The position numbers were made by a program, and so were the translations under genes. This document shows, in pieces, positions 1 to 6,386 of a stretch of 6,386 nucleotides of DNA; position 1 is the stretch's first letter, and each line of letters begins with the position of its first letter. Location of the stretch: NCBI GenBank assembly GCA_003524705.1, contig DQGV01000270.1, forward strand, positions 1,204 through 7,589, in the 5' to 3' direction. The notes under the pieces were generated by a model. That model was not told the origin of the DNA. It searched no databases and saw only the letters and a program-made list of their open reading frames with translations. The stretch comes from Anaerolineae bacterium. Its GTDB lineage: Bacteria; Chloroflexota; Anaerolineae; Anaerolineales; Villigracilaceae.

Positions 1-1841
1 GTTTGTAAATCACCTATTAGTGCAAAACCCTCAATAAAAACTAACCATTCTGTTGGGTCTTCGGGACTAAACTTTAATCCAATTGCTTCATTTCCAAGTG
101 ATGCCACTTGCTGATAATCACCTTGTTGTTGAGCCAATTCCGCTTTGGCAAAGTAATAACACCAACCATGTTCTGGCTCTGGAAAAAATGGTGGGACAGC
201 AGGCGTTTGTGGATTTGGAATAATGCGCGATAAATCAGATAAATGAATCGCGTCAGTCAAGACATTGGGTTCACGAGAATAAATTTCAGCATCGCCACGA
301 TTTGGGTCAAGGACACGTAAACATCCATTTTGTGGCATGAATATCACAACCGCATTCGATGTTGAACTACGAAAATCCACTGTGCGATATGGATAAAAAA
401 TTTCAATATCTTTCTCAAGTGCAGGTAAAGTGGGACCACCAATTCTTTTTTCTGTATACAAAAAGATATACGACAAATTTGACCGAGTGTCCACAGGACT
501 GCTTCGCTTGTAATCTGGAGCATACATCCAGTTGATAGGAGCTGTGAAAGATAAATCAGTTTCGTAGTCAATTGGCATTTGGTGGGTGAGTAAAACAGTA
601 TTAGGCTCTAAAGCAGGCATACGCCAAGCCATTTGCCAATAGATTTCGCCCTGCTTTTGCCAATCTCTGCGGAAGATGTTGGCATTGAAAAACTGTTGAC
701 CAATTCCCAAAGCAATTAACCCAGAGAAAATAATAACTTTTGTTTTTTGATTTTTGAAAATTAATTCAACAATTCCGATGACAAATAAACTTCCGCCAAT
801 CATCATCGAAATCATAAATCTGTCGTAAGAAGATTGCAAAGTTAACGGAAGATTCGCCGCAAGAGAAGGTAATCTTCCTAATAAGATTCCAATCAAGCCG
901 ATGATGATTAATGAAAATGAATTGCTCTCTCCGCTGTCCTCGGTGGGGATATGGCGAATCAGATATGGGATTAAGATAATAAATGAAAGCGCAACCAAGC
1001 CCAAAGTCAAAATTGAAGCGGGGGCAGGGATGGTGGAAAATGTCAGAACGAGAGATTGAATCCAAATGTAGAATCCAGTTTTCCAAATCGCATCAAGGGC
1101 TTGCGTTAAAAAGAAAACCAAGTTTGGAGATTGTGTGGCTGTGACTTCGTAAGAATTATATGGACCGAAACGATAATAATAAAAAAGCCACGCGGCGTTG
1201 AGAAACCAAATCAGCAAATATGGTAAAAATATCTTGAGCGATTTTTTTAGGCGATTGAGAAAATTTTCTTGAAAAAAGAAAAACAAAAATAGAAAACGCA
1301 GACCTTCGATGCCGAAAAAATATTCAGTGGGGAAGATGCCACAAATTTGCAAAAGCAAGGCAATGATTGTGTCGGTGATTTTTTGTGTGCGCAGGGCTTT
1401 GAATGTATAACCGAAAGACAAAAGATAAAAAATAAACGGAATGAGTTCTTGATTGATATGCGTGAGCGCCACCCAATGTTGACTATAACCGGGGAAAATC
1501 AAAATCAATAATGTGGCGATGAAGGCGATATTTTTTTTGTTCGGAAAAATTTGCGTGAACATCCACCATGCGGAGATGCCGAGTAGAAAACGAATCACGA
1601 GCGCGAAGATTTGCCAGTACAACGGCACGGGCGGAATTAAACTTGTGGTGAAATAAAAAATGGGACCGAGAAACGGACGAAACGGCAAAAAGGCGGGCAC
1701 AAATTCCGCAGAACCAAGAAATTTTGCAATCCATGCGAATGGCAAATCATCCCAATAAAAACCTGTGAATGGGAGTAATAATCCGTAGGCGATGAGGGTG
1801 ATAACAGCAAAGAGAAAATATTTTGAGCGAAGAAAAGACAT
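1..1841 (-). CDS. Polytopic membrane protein, GT-C glycosyltransferase-like, with TPR-like C-terminal region (3' end beyond window)
   Basis: One uninterrupted frame of 613 codons runs from ATG at 1841 to the left edge, so the C-terminus is missing. An in-frame TAA lies two codons before the ATG and the next Met is near residue 94, so this start is well supported. Hydrophobic segments lie near residues 9-27, 56-70, 75-95, 103-118, 131-149, 155-170, 178-190, 202-222, 255-295 (probably two), 306-322, 343-363 and 367-383. After the first comes GFYWDDLPF, with Asp31-Asp32. Acidic residues in this first loop are typical of GT-C enzymes, which use lipid-linked sugar donors on the outer face of the membrane. 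From about residue 390 the chain is soluble, and residues 557-613 (WCYYFAKAELAQQQGDYQQ and on) resemble a TPR helix pair. Visible: the membrane topology and the DD motif. Inferred: a role in glycan or cell-surface assembly. It could equally be an uncharacterised GT-C-like protein of another function. It follows the cyclase on the same strand after a 115-bp repeat-filled spacer, so a functional link to the phosphorelay is not implied. Confidence 0.8.
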   Translation of the reverse strand, partial: MSFLRSKYFLFAVITLIAYGLLLPFTGFYWDDLPFAWIAKFLGSAEFVPAFLPFRPFLGPIFYFTTSLIPPVPLYWQIFALVIRFLLGISAWWMFTQIFPNKKNIAFIATLLILIFPGYSQHWVALTHINQELIPFIFYLLSFGYTFKALRTQKITDTIIALLLQICGIFPTEYFFGIEGLRFLFLFFFFQENFLNRLKKSLKIFLPYLLIWFLNAAWLFYYYRFGPYNSYEVTATQSPNLVFFLTQALDAIWKTGFYIWIQSLVLTFSTIPAPASILTLGLVALSFIILIPYLIRHIPTEDSGESNSFSLIIIGLIGILLGRLPSLAANLPLTLQSSYDRFMISMMIGGSLFVIGIVELIFKNQKTKVIIFSGLIALGIGQQFFNANIFRRDWQKQGEIYWQMAWRMPALEPNTVLLTHQMPIDYETDLSFTAPINWMYAPDYKRSSPVDTRSNLSYIFLYTEKRIGGPTLPALEKDIEIFYPYRTVDFRSSTSNAVVIFMPQNGCLRVLDPNRGDAEIYSREPNVLTDAIHLSDLSRIIPNPQTPAVPPFFPEPEHGWCYYFAKAELAQQQGDYQQVASLGNEAIGLKFSPEDPTEWLVFIEGFALIGDLQ

Positions 1842-1847
1842 TCGTTA

Positions 1848-1875
1848 ATTATAGTCGACTGGTCGGACAGGTCTA
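1848..1875 (-). promoter_or_regulatory. Candidate promoter for the membrane protein gene, possibly leaderless
   Basis: On the minus strand a perfect TATAAT occupies 1853-1848, six bases before the ATG at 1841. With a 16-bp spacer, 1875-1870 reads TAGACC, which matches TTGACA at four of six positions. Transcription would begin at or within a base or two of the start codon, and no Shine-Dalgarno-like GGAG precedes the ATG, so a leaderless mRNA is possible. The -35 candidate lies within the 9-bp repeat array, whose repeated TTAGACC units offer alternative -35 positions. This is a visual match only: TATAAT is easily produced by chance in A+T-rich DNA. Confidence 0.35.
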
Positions 1876-1959
1876 AGAGGTCTAACAGGTTTAATTAGTC
1901 TTACAAGTCTAAAAGTCTGACTAGTTAGACCATTCAGACCAATAAGACTAGTTAGATTA
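1861..1959. repeat. Degenerate 9-bp tandem repeat array with an inversion of sense
   Basis: About eleven 9-bp units fill nearly all of the spacer between the cyclase and the membrane protein gene. Units at 1861, 1870, 1879, 1897 and 1906 are variants of GGTCTAACA. From about 1923 the same motif appears in opposite sense, as GTTAGACC at 1924-1931 and TCAGACC at 1934-1940. An exact 11-mer, GACTAGTTAGA, occurs at 1919-1929 and 1946-1956, offset by 27 bp, which is three periods. Segments 1870-1886 and 1924-1940 form an imperfect 17-bp inverted repeat with a 37-base loop, including an exact 8-bp core (GGTCTAAC / GTTAGACC). The last unit contains the cyclase TAA stop codon. It could be a transcript-end hairpin, a regulator-binding array or a dispersed genomic repeat; no poly-U run supports an ordinary intrinsic terminator. 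Confidence 0.75.
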
Positions 1960-2994
1960 TCCCGAAACCGCAAAAATCCGAATCGCATTATGTTTCCCCT
2001 TGAACATAATCTTCCCCAACTCTTCCACCTTGAAATTTTCGGATAAGCCTTGTTTTGTGTAATTATCAATCAACAATGGACGTAAAGCCTCTTTTGTATA
2101 TTGTTCAATACGAGAAGCCAGATTCACAGTATCCCCGATACAAGTATAAATTGCACGAGTTTGTGTGCCTGTGTACCCTGCCACCATATCACCAGAAGCG
2201 ATTCCGATTCCCATGTGGATTTGAGTTTTTCCTTGTGTCAATTGATTTTGATTAAATACTTTCAATTGTTCCATCATTTGTAATGCCGCACGCACTGATT
2301 TTTCAGCATGGTCTTCAAAAAATATCGGCGCACCAAACACAGCCATTAATCCATCCCCAATCACTTGATTCACAGTCCCGCCGTTATTCGTAATCGCATC
2401 AAACATCAAACTGAAATATTGATTCAACAAATCGATCGTCTCAGCAGGGTCTTGGCTTTCCGCAATCGTCGTAAATGAGCGAATGTCTGCAAACAACACA
2501 CTTCCAGTCACTTGTTTACCACCCAACGAAAAACCTGTGCGTAATAATTCTTCGGCAACTTCTTTGGTGGCAAACGTTCTAAATAATTTTCTTTGTTCAT
2601 CACGCAAACGTTTTTTTTCTAAACTTGCATTCACACGCGCCCGCAACAAAATTGGATTCACTGGCTTGGTCAAATAATCTTCTGCCCCAAGTTCTACACA
2701 TTTCACCACTGCATCTAATTCGTCCATAGCAGATGTCATAATGATTGGAATTTGTCGCAACTCAACATCTTTCAAACACGCTTCCAACACTTCAAAGCCA
2801 TTCATCTCGGGCATTTCAATATCAAGCAAAACCAAATCAAACGAACCCGTGCGAATTTTTTCCAAACCCTCTTTGCCATCATTCGCAGTTTCAACAATAT
2901 GATTCTGTTGCTCCAATGTGCGCGAAAGAATCATACGATTAATTTTGTTATCGTCCACGATTAATAAACGCGCGGGTTCAGAGGATACAACCAT
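1957..2994 (-). CDS. Response regulator with class III adenylate/guanylate cyclase output domain
   Basis: This 345-residue soluble protein joins an N-terminal receiver (residues about 8-125) to a class III cyclase catalytic domain (about 160-345) through a short charged helical linker (about 125-158). The receiver shows the acidic pair Asp14-Asp15, phospho-acceptor Asp58 in LLDIEMPEMNG, Thr87 and Lys110 in the TKP turn, so it should be phosphorylatable. The cyclase shows both metal-binding Asp residues (Asp170 in VLFADIRSFT, Asp214 in IGDGLMAVFG) and the transition-state Asn291 and Arg295 in DTVNLASRIE. The purine-recognising Asp288 is present, but the partner Lys of canonical adenylate cyclases appears as Gln210. 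Such domains act as homodimers making cAMP, or less often cGMP, from the nucleoside triphosphate. Its ATG lies 3 bp after the Hpt stop codon. A GGAAGAG sequence (3013-3007) sits 12 bases upstream inside the Hpt gene, so translation is probably coupled. Inferred role: terminal output of the relay encoded upstream, with phosphorylation controlling cyclic nucleotide synthesis. Confidence 0.93.
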   Translation of the reverse strand: MVVSSEPARLLIVDDNKINRMILSRTLEQQNHIVETANDGKEGLEKIRTGSFDLVLLDIEMPEMNGFEVLEACLKDVELRQIPIIMTSAMDELDAVVKCVELGAEDYLTKPVNPILLRARVNASLEKKRLRDEQRKLFRTFATKEVAEELLRTGFSLGGKQVTGSVLFADIRSFTTIAESQDPAETIDLLNQYFSLMFDAITNNGGTVNQVIGDGLMAVFGAPIFFEDHAEKSVRAALQMMEQLKVFNQNQLTQGKTQIHMGIGIASGDMVAGYTGTQTRAIYTCIGDTVNLASRIEQYTKEALRPLLIDNYTKQGLSENFKVEELGKIMFKGKHNAIRIFAVSG

Positions 2995-2997
2995 GAT

Positions 2998-3330
2998 TTA
3001 TTTCAACTCTTCCAATTGATTCTTAACTTGATTAAACGCTTCTTCCATGACCTGTAACTTGTTTCCAATTTCCAAATTATTTTCTCGCCCCAAGCTTTCT
3101 AATTCGCGGGCTAGATTTGCCAATTCAGTTGCTCCAAACGTCGCCGCATTTGACTTAACTGTATGCGCCGCTCTTGTAAATGATTCAGTATCTTTATTTT
3201 GAATTGCTACCTTCATTTGTTCAATTTGATTCGGTGCATCTTCAAGAAATGTATGAATTAATTCCTTAATAAAATCTGCATCCGTAGATTCTTTTAGGCT
3301 GTTGAAGGTGTTGATGTCAATGATTGTCAT
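2998..3330 (-). CDS. Stand-alone Hpt (histidine phosphotransfer) protein
   Basis: This is a 110-residue, nearly all-helical, acidic cytoplasmic protein, the usual size for a single Hpt four-helix bundle. The signature is AAHTVKSNAATFGA, with phosphorylatable His56 followed by Lys59-Ser60 (the H-x-x-K-S/G pattern), then helices ending in a charged C-terminus (NQLEELK). There is no membrane segment and no catalytic domain. In known relays (ArcB, BarA, Sln1-Ypd1 types) such a domain carries phosphate from a kinase receiver Asp to a response-regulator Asp. It lies between a hybrid kinase that shows no Hpt domain and a receiver-cyclase, 71 bp after the former and 3 bp before the latter. The inferred role is therefore shuttle between these two. 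The ATG is preceded by GGAG with a 4-base spacer, which supports the start. Confidence 0.92.
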   Translation of the reverse strand: MTIIDINTFNSLKESTDADFIKELIHTFLEDAPNQIEQMKVAIQNKDTESFTRAAHTVKSNAATFGATELANLARELESLGRENNLEIGNKLQVMEEAFNQVKNQLEELK

Positions 3331-3334
3331 GATT

Positions 3335-3338
3335 CTCC
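3335..3338 (-). promoter_or_regulatory. Ribosome binding site of the Hpt gene
   Basis: The minus strand reads TTTTTGGAGAATCATG, placing GGAG four bases before the Hpt ATG at 3330. It is the clearest Shine-Dalgarno sequence in the window. It lies just downstream of the GC-rich hairpin, on the far side of an A+T-rich stretch that should leave it unpaired. Confidence 0.6.
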
Positions 3339-3343
3339 AAAAA

Positions 3344-3408
3344 TAATTAATTTTGCCCTCGGTGGCGTCTCGCTGCCGAGGACGGCGGCTTGAGCGAAAT
3401 ATTAATTA
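3344..3408. repeat. GC-rich REP-like hairpin between the kinase and Hpt genes
   Basis: Bases 3355-3397 are about 74% G+C in otherwise A+T-rich DNA. The core, 3357-3367 with 3371-3381, forms an 11-bp stem (CCTCGGTGGCG / CGCTGCCGAGG, two G-T wobbles) closed by a 3-base loop. A competing fold pairs TCGCT (3370-3374) plus GCCG (3375-3378) with CGGC (3386-3389) plus AGCGA (3393-3397); the two cannot form together. An 8-bp inverted repeat (TAATTAAT at 3344-3351, ATTAATTA at 3401-3408) flanks the whole element, and its right arm covers the kinase stop codon. On the transcribed strand the stem is followed by GCAAAATTAATTATTTTT rather than a tight U run, so full termination is unlikely. Likely roles are partial termination, mRNA processing or 3'-end protection, or it may be a dispersed REP-type repeat. 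Confidence 0.65.
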
Positions 3409-6386
3409 ACTCTTTTTGCCTTCCTTAATGCATCTACCAATTCAACAACCCGAATTGGTTTAGGGATGTAATTATTCATGCCTGCTTCTAAACACATTTC
3501 TCTATCACCTTGCATGGCGTTGGCGGTTAATCCAATAATATGCGGACGATTTTCTTGCCAACGAGAAACAATCTGACGCGTGGCTTCTAAACCGTCCATT
3601 TCAGGCATTTGCACATCCATCAAAATCACATCATACGTTTGTCTTTCAATAGATTGAATCGTTTCAATGCCATTCGATGCAATATCTGCTCTGTAACCCA
3701 TTTGCTCAAGTAACTTCAAAGTTAGTTTTTGATTGACGACGTTGTCTTCGGCTAAGAGAATGCGGAGCGGATGCCGCGTACCCATTTGAGGGTCAGGTTT
3801 GAAGCGTTCTGTTGTAATTGTCTTTTCATCTTCATCAGGTGAAACAAACAGACTCACCAACGTATCAAACAGTTGAGATTGTTTAATCGGTTTGGAAAGA
3901 TATGCCGAAAATAAATTCATGTTATCGCCAACTTCACGCCTGCCAACTGAACTAAACAACACCAACGGAATTTTTACTTTAATTTCACGAATATGTTTTG
4001 CTAATTCAACGCCATCCATTTCGGGCATGTGCATATCAAGAATCGCAACATCGAATGCTTCTCCATTTTGAAGCCATTGTAAAGCGGTGCTTGGGTTTTC
4101 AGTATCTTTTGGAAGCATGCCCCATTTAATCGTTTGCATATTTAAGATGTAACGATTGGTAGCATTATCATCTACAATCAAAACACGTTTATTTTGCAAA
4201 GCAGGTTGCACGCCAAGATACTCACGTTTTTGAGTGGGGGGTAGGTCTGCAATTTGTGTGACGATGCTAAACGAAAAAGTTGAACCTTTTCCGAGCCCAT
4301 CACTTTTTGCCCACATCGTGCCACCCATCATTTCAGAAAGTTTTTTGCTGATAGCAAGCCCCAACCCTGTGCCACCATATTTTCTAGTGGTTGATGAATC
4401 GGCTTGCGAAAAAGATTGGAATAAACGATTCATGCCTTCTTTTGAAATGCCAATACCTGTATCTCGCACGGAAAAAGTTAAGCCAACATCTTTTCCATTT
4501 TGTTGGCTCGAAACTGTTAAAACAACCTCACCTTTTTCTGTAAACTTAACTGCATTACTTAATAAATTCGTAATGACTTGTCTTAACCTTGTTGAGTCAC
4601 CCATAATCGCAGAGGGAACATCGCCATCGAAAAGATAAGCAATATCAATACTTTTTTCTACCGCTTTGGTTGAGACCAAATCCAATGCCGATTCGACACA
4701 CTCGCGTAAATCTAATGGACGATTTTCAATGTCCATTCTGCCCGCTTCAATTTTTGAGAAGTCAAGAATGTCATTGATAATTGCAAGCAATGCGTCACTT
4801 GAATTGCGAATCGTTTCAACATAATCTTTTTGCTCATCACTTAATTTTGTATCGAGCAATAATCCGCTCATACCAATTACGGCATTCATCGGCGTGCGGA
4901 TTTCATGACTCATTGTGGCAAGGAAAGAACTCTTGGCTTCGTTTGCTTTTTCTGCGGCGGCACGCGCACTGCGTGCTTCTTCAAACAAACGCGCATTTTG
5001 TAAAGCCGTCGCCATGCTGGATGCAACTGATTCCAATAAGCGCACAATTGAATCATCATACGCATTTTCGCGTTCAAAATTTTGGACAGTAATTCCGCCG
5101 ATGATATCTTTACCCACCACCATCGGCGACATAACAACTGATTTTGGAATTTGATTTCGCACCGTCATACCAGAACCAAGTTTCTTCCACAAAATAGGTG
5201 ACTCGCGATTAATCACCAATGACTTACTTTGTAACGATGCTTTAATCGTAAATTCATTAATCGGAAATGGTGGGAATTGCACACGTTCATTATTCTTCGT
5301 CACATAATGTCCCGTGACTGTTTTTGTTTCGGGGTCAAACAACCCAATGCCAATATTATCTTCCATCACTAACTCGCGCAATTTATCGCCCACTTTTTCA
5401 ATAATACTTTGCACATCCAATTGTTGAGTCAACACCTGACCAATTTCATTTAAGATTTCTAATTCAGAAGCGCGTCGTTCTGTTTCTTGTAATAACCTTT
5501 GTGTTTCATCAAACAAACGTGCATTTTCAATGGCAACACTGATAGAATTTGCAATTGTCTTTAAGAGATTGACATCCGCTTCGGAAAATGCATCTTCATG
5601 TTCTAGATTTTGTAGCGAAATCACGCCTCGGACTTCGTTGCTAACTGTCAGCGGAACCCACACACCTGATTTAACCTCAACAGGTTCAGGGTCTTCGCCG
5701 AGCAAACGTGAATTCAATTGATTGGATATTTCTTCAAAATTACGGTTGACTACAATCGCTTCTTTGGTACGGATGACTTTGCCACTAAATCCGCCACTGC
5801 TTTCATCTAATATCAATGGTGATTGATAAAGCCGTTCGCCTTTTTCAATAATATATGGATAATGCGTTAGGTTTGTATTTTTATCGTAAATGACCAATAC
5901 AACTGTTTGGGCATCAAATATTTCTTGAATTTTATTGCCTGCATTTTCATAAATGGTTTGAATATCAAGCCGTGTGTCCAAGCCAGTTAACATGCTATTG
6001 ATTATGGAAAGCTCTGTAGCACGTTGACTTGTTTCTTTTAACAAACTTTGTGATTCGTCAAACAGTTTTGCATTTTGTATCGCAATGCCCATACTCGCGG
6101 ATAAGGTTGAAAGAAGTTGCAAATCATTTTCAGTGAAAGCATATTCACGTTCATAATTCTGAATAGACAATGACCCTAACACTTGATTTGTACCCAGAAT
6201 CGGAATCGCAATTAATGATTTTGGAAATTCATCGCCTGCTAATAAAGTTGAGCCATATTCATGTGCTTTTTCATTTAATTTTTCATTGATAAACAAAGTA
6301 ACACGATTGCGAATCACATAGCCTGAAAAACCTGAAAGCGGTTGTTTTTCTGGATAAATTCTCTCGCCCTTCCAAAACATGTAAGG
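3402..6386 (-). CDS. GAF-GAF-GAF hybrid sensor histidine kinase with two receiver domains (N-terminus beyond window)
   Basis: The visible 994 residues are open to the right edge; residues here are numbered from the Met at 6380. That Met is probably internal, because the preceding codons give [11 protein letters not shown], matching [11 protein letters not shown] in the middle of the second GAF domain. Order: partial GAF1 (about 1-105), GAF2 (125-290), GAF3 (305-466), HisKA (484-550) with His492 in [10 protein letters not shown], HATPase (594-710) with N-box [10 protein letters not shown]1 DTGIGI and G2 GGTGLGL, REC1 (731-848) with Asp737-Asp738, Asp782 and Lys830, and REC2 (872-990) with Glu878-Asp879, Asp922, Thr952 and Lys974. 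All key catalytic residues are present. Charged helical linkers of the form [21 protein letters not shown] join the GAF domains and probably carry signal along a dimeric coiled coil. No membrane segment is seen, so a cytoplasmic small-ligand or redox sensor is likely, unless the missing N-terminus anchors it. It has no Hpt domain; the adjacent gene supplies one. The ligand is unknown. Confidence 0.95.
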   Translation of the reverse strand, partial: PYMFWKGERIYPEKQPLSGFSGYVIRNRVTLFINEKLNEKAHEYGSTLLAGDEFPKSLIAIPILGTNQVLGSLSIQNYEREYAFTENDLQLLSTLSASMGIAIQNAKLFDESQSLLKETSQRATELSIINSMLTGLDTRLDIQTIYENAGNKIQEIFDAQTVVLVIYDKNTNLTHYPYIIEKGERLYQSPLILDESSGGFSGKVIRTKEAIVVNRNFEEISNQLNSRLLGEDPEPVEVKSGVWVPLTVSNEVRGVISLQNLEHEDAFSEADVNLLKTIANSISVAIENARLFDETQRLLQETERRASELEILNEIGQVLTQQLDVQSIIEKVGDKLRELVMEDNIGIGLFDPETKTVTGHYVTKNNERVQFPPFPINEFTIKASLQSKSLVINRESPILWKKLGSGMTVRNQIPKSVVMSPMVVGKDIIGGITVQNFERENAYDDSIVRLLESVASSMATALQNARLFEEARSARAAAEKANEAKSSFLATMSHEIRTPMNAVIGMSGLLLDTKLSDEQKDYVETIRNSSDALLAIINDILDFSKIEAGRMDIENRPLDLRECVESALDLVSTKAVEKSIDIAYLFDGDVPSAIMGDSTRLRQVITNLLSNAVKFTEKGEVVLTVSSQQNGKDVGLTFSVRDTGIGISKEGMNRLFQSFSQADSSTTRKYGGTGLGLAISKKLSEMMGGTMWAKSDGLGKGSTFSFSIVTQIADLPPTQKREYLGVQPALQNKRVLIVDDNATNRYILNMQTIKWGMLPKDTENPSTALQWLQNGEAFDVAILDMHMPEMDGVELAKHIREIKVKIPLVLFSSVGRREVGDNMNLFSAYLSKPIKQSQLFDTLVSLFVSPDEDEKTITTERFKPDPQMGTRHPLRILLAEDNVVNQKLTLKLLEQMGYRADIASNGIETIQSIERQTYDVILMDVQMPEMDGLEATRQIVSRWQENRPHIIGLTANAMQGDREMCLEAGMNNYIPKPIRVVELVDALRKAKRVN

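Noticed and set aside
344..1734. Short minus-strand frames at 344-571, 766-1086 and 1483-1734
   Set aside because: These are out-of-frame shadows of the single long membrane protein frame that runs unbroken from 1841 to the left edge.
1861..1959. CRISPR array
   Set aside because: The units are only 9 bp, diverged and contiguous without spacers, and change sense part-way. No cas gene is present.
1845..2069. Minus-strand 74-codon frame ending in RPLRPVRPVDYN
   Set aside because: The repeated Arg-Pro pattern comes from translating the 9-bp repeat, and the rest overlaps the conserved C-terminus of the cyclase in another frame.
2055..2964. Plus-strand open frames of 60 to 70 codons opposite the cyclase gene
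   Set aside because: They are antisense to conserved receiver and cyclase motifs and show no ribosome site or recognisable protein pattern.
3355..3397. Strong intrinsic terminator after the kinase gene
   Set aside because: The stem is followed on the transcribed strand by GCAAAATTAATT, not a run of U. A full stop here would also separate the Hpt gene from its likely kinase partner without any clear promoter between them.
4234..4638. 134-codon open frame on the plus strand
   Set aside because: It is antisense to the ATPase core of the kinase, whose motifs are all conserved in the minus frame. Its own translation shows no recognisable domain.
4781..5154. Plus-strand open frames of 79 to 103 codons, and a 75-codon minus frame at 4910-5137
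   Set aside because: All overlap the third GAF domain and the HisKA region of the kinase in other frames. Their translations look like shadows, with no domain or ribosome site.

Overview
The window is one stretch of bacterial DNA, A+T-rich by eye (roughly 40% GC), with every recognisable gene on the minus strand. Reading in transcription order, from the right edge to the left, it holds a large multi-GAF hybrid histidine kinase (its N-terminus lies beyond the right edge), a free-standing Hpt phosphotransfer protein, a response regulator whose output is a class III nucleotide cyclase, and a polytopic membrane protein that runs off the left edge. There are no RNA genes, no transposase or recombinase genes and no CRISPR array. 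No gap between genes exceeds about 120 bp.

The first three genes read as a complete multistep phosphorelay. The kinase has a conserved phospho-accepting His, an intact ATPase domain and two C-terminal receivers, but no Hpt domain in the visible part. The next gene supplies the Hpt domain. The third supplies a terminal receiver fused to a cyclase. The inferred flow is GAF-sensed signal, kinase His, kinase receiver Asp, Hpt His56, cyclase receiver Asp58, then cAMP or a related cyclic nucleotide. The kinase-Hpt gap is 71 bp and contains a GC-rich hairpin. The Hpt-cyclase gap is only 3 bp.

Between the cyclase and the membrane protein lies a 115-bp spacer. It is filled by a degenerate 9-bp repeat array whose sense changes part-way, so it can fold into a long imperfect hairpin. 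A good -10 hexamer sits almost on top of the membrane gene's ATG, which suggests a separate and possibly leaderless transcript. The membrane protein has about a dozen hydrophobic segments, an Asp-Asp motif after its first membrane segment as in GT-C glycosyltransferases, and a TPR-like C-terminal region. Its exact function is unknown.

The organism cannot be fixed from this window. The style (chained GAF-GAF-GAF hybrid kinase, REC-cyclase, large GT-C-like membrane protein with TPR-like tail, moderate GC) resembles Chloroflexota of the Anaerolineae group. That is recollection and inference, not a search result. No wholly new system is evident. The most unusual material is the two intergenic repeat structures and the cyclase's Gln in place of the usual adenine-recognising Lys.
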